Positions 31,976-40,106 are shown, counted from the stretch's first letter. The stretch: 64,000 nt of DNA from Bradyrhizobium nitroreducens (GCF_002776695.1 NZ_LFJC01000003.1:1002132-1066131); one strand, 5' to 3'. Numbers and translations are program-made. Notes: a model not told the origin generated them from the letters alone.

Positions 31976-32317
31976 TCAGGACTTGCCCTTGCCCGGTTGC
32001 ATGAGACTGCCCGTCATCTGGCGCATGTGATCTCCCGCGCTGGTGAACTGGCTACGCAGGAAATCGGACTGGATTCGCATCGCTTCCTGAAGGTCGGTGG
32101 CATGAACCAGCTTGCGCGCGTGCTCGAACGCCGACTTCATATTCTGCTCGGTGAAAATCAGCGCCTGCTTCGACACCTCCGTCCCCGCGCCCGGAACGGT
32201 CGACATCGACTTGCTGGCGGCTTCGAAAAACATGCCGAATGCCTTTTCGGCCTGGTCAATCGTCTTCTCGGCCAGGTCGCGCAGTTCGGCCGGAACTTCG
32301 AGCTTCGGTTCGATCAT
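31976..32317 (-). CDS. Phasin family protein
   Basis: 113 residues from ATG 32317, with GGAGGAG seven bases upstream. An all-helical protein with the phasin pattern: VPAELRDLAEKTIDQAEKAF, GMFFEAASKSMSTV, ALIFTEQNMKSAFEHARKLV, then AMRIQSDFLRSQFTSAGDHM. Phasins coat polyhydroxyalkanoate granules and control their size and number. The QAEKAF and DFLRSQ motifs are those of the alphaproteobacterial Phasin_2 group. No polyhydroxyalkanoate synthase is nearby, which is common for phasin genes. Confidence 0.88.
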   Translation of the reverse strand: MIEPKLEVPAELRDLAEKTIDQAEKAFGMFFEAASKSMSTVPGAGTEVSKQALIFTEQNMKSAFEHARKLVHATDLQEAMRIQSDFLRSQFTSAGDHMRQMTGSLMQPGKGKS

Positions 32318-32456
32318 GGTCGCACTCCTCCCGTTTTCCCGACTGAATACCACACTTGCCGGATCGCCTTCCAGCGGCCAACGTCGGGGAAACCTCGCCG
32401 GCGCTCCGGCTCCGGCAGGAGAACGGAAGATGAGGACGTGAGGCCGCGCGGCCGGC

Positions 32457-32642
32457 TCAGGACAACGGGTGCTCGGGAAGAGCTTCTTCGGTGGCGAGGT
32501 CTTCGACCAGCTTGATGACCTCGAAACGCTGTCGAGGCGCGAGCTTCAGGAACGCGCGGAGCAGGCGCAGACTTTCGACCGTGCCGCTCGCGGGCGCGCC
32601 GAGCTTGAGGTGCAGTTCAGCCGCGAAATTGACGTTCTTCAT
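32457..32642 (-). CDS. Small hypothetical protein
   Basis: 61 residues from ATG 32642 (AGGTG upstream; ATG 32702 is less likely). MKNVNFAAELHLKLGAPASG is followed by a helical part (TVESLRLLRAFLKLAPRQRF, then EVIKLVEDLATEE). It is soluble with no motif, and stands alone in its operon. Confidence 0.55.
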   Translation of the reverse strand: MKNVNFAAELHLKLGAPASGTVESLRLLRAFLKLAPRQRFEVIKLVEDLATEEALPEHPLS

Positions 32643-33281
32643 CTCGCACCTATGACAAGCATCGGCCTTCGTGATCCACTCGAGAACCGAACGCCACAAC
32701 AAGACGCCACACCGGGGGCCCTATGGCGGCGAACTCTCGGCCGGGTGGCCCCGGCCGGCTGGCACGCTGAACGAATGTCCAAACGACGGGCTCAACCGTA
32801 GGGTTGCAATTATGCCAAGCAACAACTGGTCCGGCAAGTCCAACCGTTGATTGAGCGATGCTTCGTCGGCATCGCACCACGGCAATTCCGGATAACAGGA
32901 ATATCGACCGCCGTCACCCACCTGCGTCAAGAAGCGTCATCATCACACACAGAGCCCCGATCGCTGTCAATCGGCACAACGTTTCTACCTATTTCCGATA
33001 TGAACGGACGTTGGCGACGAATTGGGCTTCACCAGCGCATACACGCATTTGTTGCGTCAGACTTCAGCGGTTGTATCGACGCCGAAATGCATCGCCCCCG
33101 GAGCCGGTCTCTCCAGCGCCCTGATTCCGGCGCGGCCGCGGCCAATCCGAAAATGTTTCCACTCATGAACCCTTGTCCATGAGCGAGCGACCAAGCCGTT
33201 GCGACACGGCCACGCAGACAACGGGCGCCATGGCTGAAAACTCTTCGATTCGGGCGCGCCTCAGCACTAAAGGACGACGGC
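32643..33281. other. Long intergenic region without recognised gene
   Basis: About 640 bp on which I see no gene, RNA or repeat that I can support. Several short frames are open on both strands, but none has a start with a ribosome site or a recognisable product. Confidence 0.4.
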
Positions 33282-33638
33282 ATGCTTTCTCGCTGCGATC
33301 TCATCAAGGGCGCCGCGGTCGCGCTTTTCACCCTCTCGATACAAGGCGCATGGGCGCAGGAGACCAGGATGAACCTTTTCAAGATCATCACCGTCAAGGA
33401 CGAAATCGTCGTCGGACTATCGGCGGAAGAGCTCCAGGGGCTCGGCGGCAATGATGCGAGCGCGGTCGCGCACGCGCTCGCGCAGAAGGGCGATCTCACG
33501 GTCTGGCAATACAACGTGCATCGTGGCCCGAATGGCGAACTTCAGCAGGCCCCGACCGCCAAGATCGGGCTTCTGGCCAACGCCTCGCTCCGCGTCGAGC
33601 CCTACACGACGCCTTACCAGATCGTGCCGCATCCCTGA
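33282..33638 (+). CDS. Exported hypothetical protein
   Basis: 118 residues from ATG 33282, with AAAGGA seven bases upstream. A signal peptide (KGAAVALFTLSIQGAWA, cut before QETRMN) is followed by a small mixed domain: LFKIITVKDEIVVGLSAEEL, QGLGGNDASAVAHALAQKGD, LTVWQYNVHRGPNGELQQAP, and a strand-rich end (IGLLANASLRVEPY). This composition is frequent among unassigned Bradyrhizobium exported proteins. No catalytic motif is visible. Confidence 0.7.
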   Translation: MLSRCDLIKGAAVALFTLSIQGAWAQETRMNLFKIITVKDEIVVGLSAEELQGLGGNDASAVAHALAQKGDLTVWQYNVHRGPNGELQQAPTAKIGLLANASLRVEPYTTPYQIVPHP

Positions 33639-33684
33639 GCAACCGGCTGACACGCCGGCGGCGATGGCCGCCGGCGTACCGTCA

Positions 33685-34260
33685 TCATCCGCGCCGCTCC
33701 GCCCGCTGCGCCCCCGTTGCCGTCGCGAAGCCGTAGACCAGCGCCAGCCGGTCCAGGCATTCGCGAAAGCGCCGCGCAAAATAATCGTTCCAGCGCTGCG
33801 TCCGGACGGCGCGGCGCACGGCGATCTGATCCATGGTCAGGCCCAGTATCAGCACGTCGTGCACCAGCGCGGCGCCGTCGGTGCCAAGTTCGCGCTCGAC
33901 CCGGTTCAGCCGCAGCACCGCCTGGCGCTGGCTCTCGGTGACCGGTTCGCGCGTACGCGCGCCATCGACATATTCCCTCGTCGGGTCCATCGCTTGAGGC
34001 CCCCGCTCCGCCCTTTCCCAATCGTTCTGGAAGGCGCGTCCGCCGAGGTATTGCGCCTCGTCGATCTGATGGTGGGCGCGCAGCCGGCCGAGAGGATCGC
34101 CACGGATCGACCGGATGGCCAGGATCTTCTCACCGGAATCCAGCGCCAGCGGATTGTCGACCTCGACCTCCGTCACGTCGGCATTGAACGGCAGTTCGCG
34201 TGACCGCCTGTCGTAGATCTTGGCCAGTTTGTAGGACTTGTTGCGTCGGACGCGTGCCAA
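33685..34260 (-). CDS. DUF6456-domain protein (TTG start)
   Basis: 191 residues. The start is TTG 34260, chosen because AAAGGAG stands seven bases upstream and the product then begins MARVRRNKSYKLAKIYDRR; no ATG fits. Conserved blocks NADVTEVEVDNPLALDSGEK, RGDPLGRLRAHHQIDEAQYL and GGRAFQNDWERAERGPQAMD identify the DUF6456 family of alphaproteobacteria, which lacks a known role. A C-terminal helical region (GLTMDQIAVRRAVRTQRWND) resembles a helix-turn-helix element. It lies 46 bases downstream of the GcrA-like gene and probably shares its transcript. Confidence 0.8.
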   Translation of the reverse strand: MARVRRNKSYKLAKIYDRRSRELPFNADVTEVEVDNPLALDSGEKILAIRSIRGDPLGRLRAHHQIDEAQYLGGRAFQNDWERAERGPQAMDPTREYVDGARTREPVTESQRQAVLRLNRVERELGTDGAALVHDVLILGLTMDQIAVRRAVRTQRWNDYFARRFRECLDRLALVYGFATATGAQRAERRG

Positions 34261-34306
34261 ACGGATGCTCCTTTGCGAAATTGACGATTGGACGGGTCGC
34301 ACGAGA

Positions 34307-34837
34307 TCAGGCCGCAGAGACCAGCCTCAGCACGACAGGACCCGGGACGCGGGCGGACGCAGCACCGGAGCGGCGTGTCAGGCGCGCATGCGGTGCGCAA
34401 TAGCTGGAGCCCGGCCGGCAGGGATGACCGCAGAAGGCGATCTCCTCCCCGTCCTTGTCGCCGCCATAGGGATAGCGGCAGTCGGCCGGCCCGAGCGCGA
34501 CCAGTTGCAGCAGGCGCGGCTGAACGCCGACGCAGCGGAGCTTCACTTGCGCCGCAGGCCTCATTGCGGATTTCGGCGGCAAATTCAGGTTCGGCAACAC
34601 CGCCCGGCGCGGCGAAACCGGAGCCTCGCCCGGCAAATAGGGCGCGAGCGATGGGCTCGTGATCCATTCCGGTATGACGAGCCCGAGCCGCTTGGCGCGG
34701 CCGATCACCGCGCTGCGCGTGTAAGCCGTTCCAAACCTTGCGTTAATCTGTCTTGCGATCTCCGCATAAGACATGCCCTTGCGAAAATAGTCGCGCAGCG
34801 CGTCGGAATGCTCCGACGGCCAATGGCCCGGTTCCAT
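34307..34837 (-). CDS. GcrA-family cell-cycle regulator paralogue
   Basis: 176 residues from ATG 34837 (AGGA upstream). The N-terminal ~50 residues form the GcrA DNA-binding domain (HWPSEHSDALRDYFRKGMSY, then AEIARQINARFG and TRSAVIGRAKRLGL). The C-terminus has the conserved cysteine/histidine cluster (CRYPYGGDKDGEEIAFCGHP, then SSYCAPHARL) that binds sigma-70 region 2 in GcrA. GcrA activates promoters together with adenine methylation by CcrM. Here the gene heads a transcript with a DUF6456 gene and is divergent from an XRE/S24 repressor whose putative operator lies on its promoter, so it is probably a specialised copy rather than the cell-cycle GcrA. Confidence 0.85.
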   Translation of the reverse strand: MEPGHWPSEHSDALRDYFRKGMSYAEIARQINARFGTAYTRSAVIGRAKRLGLVIPEWITSPSLAPYLPGEAPVSPRRAVLPNLNLPPKSAMRPAAQVKLRCVGVQPRLLQLVALGPADCRYPYGGDKDGEEIAFCGHPCRPGSSYCAPHARLTRRSGAASARVPGPVVLRLVSAA

Positions 34838-34890
34838 GATGCTGTCCTGTGATGCGCCTCCTCCGATCGCACGACCGGATGGCGAGACGC

Positions 34891-34919
34891 ATCTTCCGGT
34901 ATTCCGAAGATTAAGTCAA
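34891..34919 (-). promoter_or_regulatory. Promoter of the GcrA-like gene with operator O1 in its spacer
   Basis: Minus strand TTGACT (34919-34914), 17 bases, GAAGAT (34896-34891). Operator O1, TTCCGGTATTCCGAA at 34894-34908, fills the spacer and touches the -10. The -35 is identical to that of the promoter at 35642. Confidence 0.5.
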
Positions 34920-34926
34920 GCGATAA

Positions 34927-34941
34927 TTCTGATATTCATAA
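34927..34941 (+). promoter_or_regulatory. Operator copy O2 (15-bp inverted repeat)
   Basis: TTCTGATATTCATAA, matching TTCYGNNWTTCNGAA at all but one position. It lies between the divergent promoters, 33 bp from O1 and 24 bp from O3 (start to start). Confidence 0.5.
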
Positions 34942-34971
34942 TTGCATCAATTCCGAATTTCGGATTACAAG
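34942..34971 (+). promoter_or_regulatory. Promoter of the XRE/S24 regulator with operator O3
   Basis: TTGCAT (34942-34947), 18 bases, TACAAG (34966-34971). Operator O3, TTCCGAATTTCGGAT at 34951-34965, begins three bases after the -35, the same offset as O5 in the 35642 promoter. It contains the perfect inverted repeat TCCGAA-T-TTCGGA. Confidence 0.5.
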
Positions 34972-35003
34972 AGGCAAGTCGGTGCGCAAACGAGGGAATC
35001 ACC

Positions 35004-35612
35004 ATGTTGGACGTTGCAATGATCGAGCGGGGCCTGGAAAAGACGGGCAAGAGCAAGGGCGGCCTCGCGGCGGCCATGGGCGTGCGGCCCGGCGCGGTCT
35101 CGGAGATCCTCGGCGGCGAGCGTCTGGTGAAGGCTTCGGAGATCATTCCGATCATGGAATATCTCGAGCTCAATCTCGCACCGATCATGGGCCGCGTCGG
35201 CGCCGGTGCCGTGATCGAGCCGGATTACGAGCAGGTTCCGCCGGAGGGGCTCGGCGACATCGCACTGCCCTTCCCGATCATGGAAGAAACCGTCGCATTC
35301 GAGATCGTGGGCGATTCGATGCTGCCCAAATACGAAAGCGGCGACGTGATCGTGGTCTACAAGGACCAGCGCCATCCGCTGTCGAGCTTCTACGGCGAGG
35401 AGGCCGTGGTCCGGCTCAAGACCGGCGAGCGCTATTTGAAGACCATCGAGCGGGGCAAGAGCCCGTCCGTCGTCAATCTCACCAGCTTCAACGCCAAGCC
35501 GATCGTCGGCGTCAAGCTGGACTGGGTCGGCGAGATCTGCCTGTCCATGCCCAAGGGCCAGCTCGAGCGGCTGCGTGCCAAGTCGGCGCGTCCGCGCAAG
35601 AAGGGCAAGTGA
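35004..35612 (+). CDS. XRE/S24 (LexA- or CI-like) transcriptional repressor
   Basis: 202 residues from ATG 35004 (GAGGG seven bases upstream). Residues 1-55 are a helix-turn-helix of the XRE type (MIERGLEKTGKSKGGLAAAM, then GVRPGAVSEILGGERLVKAS). Residues ~90-185 are a peptidase S24 domain: nucleophile serine in VGDSMLPKYESGDVIVV (~104) and lysine in VVRLKTGERYLKT (~138), as in LexA and phage CI repressors that cut themselves when RecA is activated. The cleavage site expected before the S24 domain (Ala-Gly/Cys-Gly) may lie in GRVGAGAV (~65). Its own promoter and those of both neighbours carry copies of one inverted repeat, so it likely represses itself and them. Confidence 0.88.
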   Translation: MLDVAMIERGLEKTGKSKGGLAAAMGVRPGAVSEILGGERLVKASEIIPIMEYLELNLAPIMGRVGAGAVIEPDYEQVPPEGLGDIALPFPIMEETVAFEIVGDSMLPKYESGDVIVVYKDQRHPLSSFYGEEAVVRLKTGERYLKTIERGKSPSVVNLTSFNAKPIVGVKLDWVGEICLSMPKGQLERLRAKSARPRKKGK

Positions 35613-35619
35613 CGACGAC

Positions 35620-35634
35620 TTCCGCTATTCGGAA
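35620..35634 (+). promoter_or_regulatory. Operator copy O4 (15-bp inverted repeat)
   Basis: TTCCGCTATTCGGAA, a perfect TTCCG/CGGAA inverted repeat eight bases after the regulator stop codon and 31 bp upstream of O5. Confidence 0.5.
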
Positions 35635-35641
35635 ATCGCTC

Positions 35642-35670
35642 TTGACTTTATTCTGATTTTCAGAAATACT
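35642..35670 (+). promoter_or_regulatory. Promoter of the small gene at 35712 with operator O5
   Basis: TTGACT (35642-35647), exactly 17 bases, AATACT (35665-35670): a good sigma-70 promoter. Operator O5, TTCTGATTTTCAGAA at 35651-35665, fills the spacer and overlaps the -10 by one base. Confidence 0.6.
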
Positions 35671-35711
35671 CTGCCGCGTTCCCGGTGACGGGCGCGCGGC
35701 AGGATCGTTTC

Positions 35712-35987
35712 ATGCAGTATTTCGTCGTGATGATCGACTATGGACGGCGCGGCCGCGAGGCTGTCGTCGATCCAGAAATCACCCGGCGCCAGGTCGTCTC
35801 CCGGATCGCCTCGGGCGAATACCAGAACATCTCGTTCATCCACGAGATCGCGGAGAATTCGGTCGAGGACGTCACCGAGGCCATCCTGGCCGAGGCGGCC
35901 CTTCCCATGATCGCCCCCGACGAGGTCGATCTCCAGGCAATCCGCCTTGATCACGCCCGCGACCTGAGCAAGCACGAACGAACGTGA
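35712..35987 (+). CDS. Small hypothetical protein, probable target of the XRE/S24 repressor
   Basis: 91 residues from ATG 35712 (AGGA seven bases upstream). MQYFVVMIDYGRRGREAVVD begins with a beta strand; the rest is helical and acidic (EITRRQVVSRIASGEYQNIS, then AENSVEDVTEAILAEAALPM). No family recognised. It has its own promoter overlaid by two operator-like repeats, so its expression should rise when the repressor is removed. A role in the response that inactivates the repressor (possibly DNA damage) is inferred. Confidence 0.65.
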   Translation: MQYFVVMIDYGRRGREAVVDPEITRRQVVSRIASGEYQNISFIHEIAENSVEDVTEAILAEAALPMIAPDEVDLQAIRLDHARDLSKHERT

Positions 35988-36026
35988 CGCAGGCTTTTAC
36001 CGACCTGCGCCACCGCTAATCAAGGA

Positions 36027-37001
36027 TCACACCGTGAGCACGGTCGATCCTGTGGTCTTGCGTGCGGCGAGATCGGCATGCGCCCGGGCGGCATCCCTCA
36101 AGGGATAGGTCTGGTGCACCTCGATCTTGACCGCACCGGACTTGACGACGTCGAACAGTTCGTTCGCCATCGCAACGAGGTTCTCGCGCTTGGCGGCGTA
36201 GGTGAACAGCGTCGGCCGGGTGACGTAGAGCGAACCCTTCTGGGCCAGCAGGCCGAGATTGAGCGGCTCGACCGCGCCGGAGGATTGACCAAACAGCGCG
36301 GCAACGCCGAGCGGCGCGAGGCAGTCCAGCGACTTCAGGAACGTATCCTTGCCGACGGAGTCGTAAACCACCGGCACCTTCTTGCCCCCGGTAATCTCGT
36401 CGACGCGCTTCACGAAGTCCTCGCGCGTGTAGATGATGACATGGTCGCAGCCGTGCGCCTTGGCGAGCTTGGCCTTCTCGTCGCTGCTGACCGTGCCGAT
36501 CACGGTCGCGCCGAGATGCTTGGCCCACTGACTGAGGATCAGGCCGACGCCGCCGGCTGCGGCATGGAGCAGGATGGTGTCGCCGGCCTTCACCCGATAG
36601 GTCTGCCGGATCAGATATTGCGTCGTCAGCCCCTTCAGCATCATCGCCGCCGCGGTCTTGTCGTCGACGCCATCGGGCAACTTCAGCAGGCGGTCCGCAG
36701 GAATCAGCCGCGCCTCGGAATAGGCACCGAGCGGCGAGGCGCCATAAGCGACACGATCGCCCGGCTTCAGATCGGTAACGCCGGACCCGACTTCCTCGAC
36801 GACGCCGGCCGCCTCGCTGCCCAGTCCGCTCGGCAATTGCGCCGGATAAAGGCCCGAGCGGTTGTAGATGTCGACGAAGTTGAGACCGACGGCGGTGTGG
36901 CGGATGCGCGCCTCGCCCGGTCCGGGCTTGCCGACACTGACTTCCTCCCAGACGAGGACTTCAGGACCGCCGGTCTTGTGAAAACGAATGGCATGCGTCA
37001 T
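36027..37001 (-). CDS. qorA: NADPH:quinone oxidoreductase (zeta-crystallin type)
   Basis: 324 residues from ATG 37001 (GGGAG eight bases upstream). Medium-chain dehydrogenase/reductase without zinc ligands: N-terminal GroES-like domain (GLNFVDIYNRSGLYP at ~45-59), NADPH-binding AAAGGVG near 150, and QSSGAVEPLNLGLL, which is typical of quinone oxidoreductases. It reduces quinones with NADPH in the cytoplasm. Length and motifs fit E. coli QorA throughout. Stands alone. Confidence 0.92.
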   Translation of the reverse strand: MTHAIRFHKTGGPEVLVWEEVSVGKPGPGEARIRHTAVGLNFVDIYNRSGLYPAQLPSGLGSEAAGVVEEVGSGVTDLKPGDRVAYGASPLGAYSEARLIPADRLLKLPDGVDDKTAAAMMLKGLTTQYLIRQTYRVKAGDTILLHAAAGGVGLILSQWAKHLGATVIGTVSSDEKAKLAKAHGCDHVIIYTREDFVKRVDEITGGKKVPVVYDSVGKDTFLKSLDCLAPLGVAALFGQSSGAVEPLNLGLLAQKGSLYVTRPTLFTYAAKRENLVAMANELFDVVKSGAVKIEVHQTYPLRDAARAHADLAARKTTGSTVLTV

Positions 37002-37226
37002 GGGCGTTACTCCCTTTTCGTTGGATGAGGGTCCGAAAAAGTCGGATTGGCCGCAGAAATAGGCATTCTGTCCGCCCGTTACAGTACAGACACGTAACAA
37101 GAATGTCACAGCGAGCGACAAACGTCCGTCGTTCCATCTCCGTTCGAAAAAGTTGATGACGCGCTTGGATCGGCTGGCAGTAGCTTCTGCGCGGGGTTTG
37201 GTGGTCGCCTGCGAGGGAGAACCGAG

Positions 37227-37427
37227 ATGCCAGCTTATGTACAGCATCATCAGGATGTCGAAATCGCGCCCGTGAATTGCCCCACCTGCATGGGGTTCTT
37301 GCCGATGTATGTGCGCGAGGTCGAGCCGCACTGGAGCCTCGCCAGAATCGATTTCGTCTATGAATGCGCCGACTGCGGCGCCGAGCTCCGGCAGACCATC
37401 CGCAAGCCGGAGCTGCTGCGGCACTGA
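37227..37427 (+). CDS. Small zinc-ribbon protein
   Basis: 66 residues from ATG 37227, with GGGAGA at six bases. Two CxxC pairs (VNCPTCMGFLPMYV and FVYECADCGAELRQ) 34 residues apart predict a zinc ribbon. VREVEPHWSLARIDFVYECA between them is beta-rich. Small proteins of this kind are common in Bradyrhizobium; no target is known. Confidence 0.75.
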   Translation: MPAYVQHHQDVEIAPVNCPTCMGFLPMYVREVEPHWSLARIDFVYECADCGAELRQTIRKPELLRH

Positions 37428-37574
37428 CCCCGCGAACGGCGAGGCGCTCAACTATTTGCGCTCAGCGGAAAAAGCGCCGTTCACGCGGATCTGATGCCTC
37501 CCAAACGAGGCTTGTTCTTTGCGGGGAACGCAGGCAGAACAAGCCTCAAGCAAGACCTTTGGGAGCGCCCTTTC

Positions 37575-38522
37575 GTGGCTGATCAGAAGGCCTCGACGTC
37601 GATCGAGGCAGTGGAGAGCGGCCTCGCCGCGCAGGGCTACATCGCGAGCCGGCAGATCGCGACCGCCGTTTATTTGTCTCAGCAGATCGAGAAGCCGATC
37701 CTGGTCGAGGGGCCGGCGGGCGTCGGCAAGACCGAGCTTGCCAAGGCGATCGCGGCCTGGCGCGGCATGAAGATGATCCGCCTGCAATGCTATGAAGGCC
37801 TCGACGAGGCCAAGGCGCTCTACGAGTGGAAATACGCCAAGCAGCTTCTCTACACGCAGATCCTGAAGGACAAGCTCGGCGAGGTCCTCGGCGGCGCTCA
37901 GACGCTGCATGCCGCGCTCGACCAGCTGCACGATTTCGGCGACGTGTTCTTCTCCAAGGAGTTCGTCGAGCCGCGCCCACTGCTCCAGGCGCTGGAGCAG
38001 CCGGGCGGCTGCGTGCTGCTGATTGACGAGATCGACAAGTCGGACGCGGAATTCGAATCGCTTCTGCTGGAAATCCTCTCCGACTTCCAGGTCACGATCC
38101 CCGAGCTCGGCACGGTTTCGGCGATCACGCCGCCGACCGTGATCCTCACCTCCAACAGCGAGCGCGACCTGGGCGATGCCCTGAAGCGGCGCTGCCTGCA
38201 TCTGCACATCGGCTTCCCCGAGCAACGGCTCGAGGAGCGCATCGTCGAAAGCCGTGTACCCGGCATCTCTCAGACGCTGCGCCGGCAGATGGTCGGCTTC
38301 ATCCACGAGATCCGCTCGCTGGATCTGAAGAAGCTGCCCTCGGTCAGCGAGACCATCGACTGGGCGCGCGTGCTGGTGCTGCTCCAGGCCACCGAGCTCG
38401 ACACCGATATCGTCAAGGACACGCTCAACGTGCTCCTGAAATACGAAGCCGACATCGAGGCCGCATCGCCGCAGGTGACGACCTTCATTGCCAAGGCGGC
38501 CCGGTCCAACGTCTTCGGTTGA
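37575..38522 (+). CDS. MoxR-family AAA ATPase
   Basis: 315 residues. The start is GTG 37575 (MADQKAS), with GGGAG upstream; a longer frame upstream lacks a start site. Walker A GPAGVGKTEL (~43), Walker B LLIDEIDKSD (~150), sensor TSNSERDLGDALKRRCL (~190). MoxR ATPases act as chaperones that insert cofactors or activate complexes, usually with a von Willebrand A-domain partner encoded next to them. That partner is the following gene, six bases downstream. Similar pairs serve CO dehydrogenase (CoxD/CoxE), but no cox structural gene is within the window. Confidence 0.88.
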   Translation: MADQKASTSIEAVESGLAAQGYIASRQIATAVYLSQQIEKPILVEGPAGVGKTELAKAIAAWRGMKMIRLQCYEGLDEAKALYEWKYAKQLLYTQILKDKLGEVLGGAQTLHAALDQLHDFGDVFFSKEFVEPRPLLQALEQPGGCVLLIDEIDKSDAEFESLLLEILSDFQVTIPELGTVSAITPPTVILTSNSERDLGDALKRRCLHLHIGFPEQRLEERIVESRVPGISQTLRRQMVGFIHEIRSLDLKKLPSVSETIDWARVLVLLQATELDTDIVKDTLNVLLKYEADIEAASPQVTTFIAKAARSNVFG

Positions 38523-38527
38523 CGCCG

Positions 38528-39904
38528 ATGCGCGAGAACCTCCATCGTTTCTTTCGGGCGGCGCGGGGCGTCGGCGTCCACGTTTCGCCTGCCGAGAGCA
38601 TCGATGCGATGCGCGCGGTCGCGAAGGTCGGTATCTCCGACCGTGCTGTCCTGCGCGACGCGCTGCTGCTGACGCTCGCCAAGTCGCAGGACGAGAAGCT
38701 CGCGCTCGGCGACTGCTTTGACTTGTTCTTCAGCCAGCCCGAGCCGCGGCAGGATCAGCCTGAAGCCGCCAACGACGACGCCGCGCAAGGCGAGGATCAG
38801 CCGCCCTCCTCCGGCTCGGCCCGCGAGGCGGGTGAAGCTCAGCCCCCCGAGGGCTTGGGTCCGCTCGCGCAGATGCTGCTGTCGCAGGACCGCAACGCGA
38901 TCGCAGCCGCCATCGCCAGCGCCTCCGGCGCGGCCTCCCTGTCCGATATCCGCTACTCCACCCAGCGCGGCATCTTCTCCAGCCGCATTCTCGATGCCAT
39001 GGGCCTTCAACGCCTGCGCGACGATCTCGACGAGCTCACTGCGACCAATCCCGCGCTGGCCGAGCGTCTGCGCGCCGCGCTCGACGCGTTGCGCGAGGCG
39101 GTGCGCGACACGGTCTCGCAGGGGCTTGCGCTCTATGCCCGCGAGGAGGCCGAGAACCTTCGTAACGAGATCCTGCGCAACGCGCCGCTCGCACGCATCG
39201 AACGGCGTCAGGTCGCCGAGATGCACGCCCTCATCCGCCAGATCGCTCGCCGTCTGCGTGAGCGCTATTCCAAGCCGCGCAAGCGTCAGCGCCGCGGCCA
39301 TCTCGACGTGCGCCGCACGCTCCGCCGCAACGCCGCCTGGGGCGGCGTGCCCTTCCTGACCGCCTGGAAGCGCAAGCATCGCGAGCGGCCGAAGATCGTC
39401 GCGATCTGCGACGTCTCCGGTTCGGTCGCCCAGGTCTCCGATTTCTTCCTGCTGCTGATCCACTCGTTGCACGAGGTGGTCGACGACGTCCGCTCCTTTG
39501 CCTTCTCCTCGCACCTGATCGAGGTCAGTGAAATTCTGGAGAAGAATTCGCCGGAAGAGGCGATGGCCGAGATCATGTCCAAGGTCGGCTTCGGTTCATC
39601 CGACTACGGCTCCTCGCTGGTCGATTTCGAGAAGGACTTCATGAGCACGCTGACGCCGCGGACCACGGTGATCATGCTCGGCGATGCCCGCAGCAATAAT
39701 CTGGACCCGCGCGCCGATATTCTGCGCCGCATCTCCGAGCGCTCCAAGCGACTGGTCTGGCTCAATCCGGAAGGACGGCTCGCCTGGGGCTTTGGCGATT
39801 CCGAGATGCCGCGCTATGCGACGTTCTGTACCGTCGTGCGCCAATGCGCCACCGCGCAACAGCTCGAGCGCGCCGTGTCCGACATTGTGGCGACTTATCA
39901 GTAG
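38528..39904 (+). CDS. CoxE-like von Willebrand A-domain protein
   Basis: 458 residues from ATG 38528, six bases after the MoxR stop (a TTG start at 38519 overlapping that stop is possible). The N-terminal third is helical; a charged linker (~75-110, rich in Gln, Glu, Pro) follows; the C-terminal ~200 residues form the VWA domain with a metal-ion-dependent adhesion site: DVSGSV (~300), a threonine/serine in FSSHLIEV, and the aspartate in IMLGDARSNN (~385). The RRxxxPxxKRQRRGHLDVRR type stretch before it is usual for CoxE. It works as the partner of the MoxR ATPase. Confidence 0.85.
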   Translation: MRENLHRFFRAARGVGVHVSPAESIDAMRAVAKVGISDRAVLRDALLLTLAKSQDEKLALGDCFDLFFSQPEPRQDQPEAANDDAAQGEDQPPSSGSAREAGEAQPPEGLGPLAQMLLSQDRNAIAAAIASASGAASLSDIRYSTQRGIFSSRILDAMGLQRLRDDLDELTATNPALAERLRAALDALREAVRDTVSQGLALYAREEAENLRNEILRNAPLARIERRQVAEMHALIRQIARRLRERYSKPRKRQRRGHLDVRRTLRRNAAWGGVPFLTAWKRKHRERPKIVAICDVSGSVAQVSDFFLLLIHSLHEVVDDVRSFAFSSHLIEVSEILEKNSPEEAMAEIMSKVGFGSSDYGSSLVDFEKDFMSTLTPRTTVIMLGDARSNNLDPRADILRRISERSKRLVWLNPEGRLAWGFGDSEMPRYATFCTVVRQCATAQQLERAVSDIVATYQ

Positions 39905-39923
39905 GCCTCGCTCGCGGCCGATC

Positions 39924-40106
39924 TCAGTTTCGTACGAGTTCCGCTTGTCCTCCGTTGCACTCCCGGAAGTGATAGGCGATTTCGTCGAGCGCGCGCTGCT
40001 CCCATTCTTCGGCCTGCGCGAGCCAGAAGATCCGGCGATCGAAATCGAGCGCCGCACGCTCTCGGCACAGGGATTCCTGACTGCGAATTTCGACCAACCT
40101 GTTCAT
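39924..40106 (-). CDS. Small helical hypothetical protein
   Basis: 60 residues from ATG 40106, with GGAG eight bases upstream. MNRLVEIRSQESLCRERAAL, FDRRIFWLAQAEEWEQRALD, then EIAYHFRECN: two helices joined by a short turn. It belongs to the same loose group of small helical proteins as 14433-14618 (R-x-x-x-x-x-x-A-E-x-W-x-x-x-A pattern). It converges on the CoxE-like gene. Function unknown. Confidence 0.6.
   Translation of the reverse strand: MNRLVEIRSQESLCRERAALDFDRRIFWLAQAEEWEQRALDEIAYHFRECNGGQAELVRN

Noticed and set aside
32650..32880. 76-codon minus-strand frame in the long intergenic region
   Set aside because: No ribosome site, no hydrophobic or helical pattern, and no recognisable similarity.
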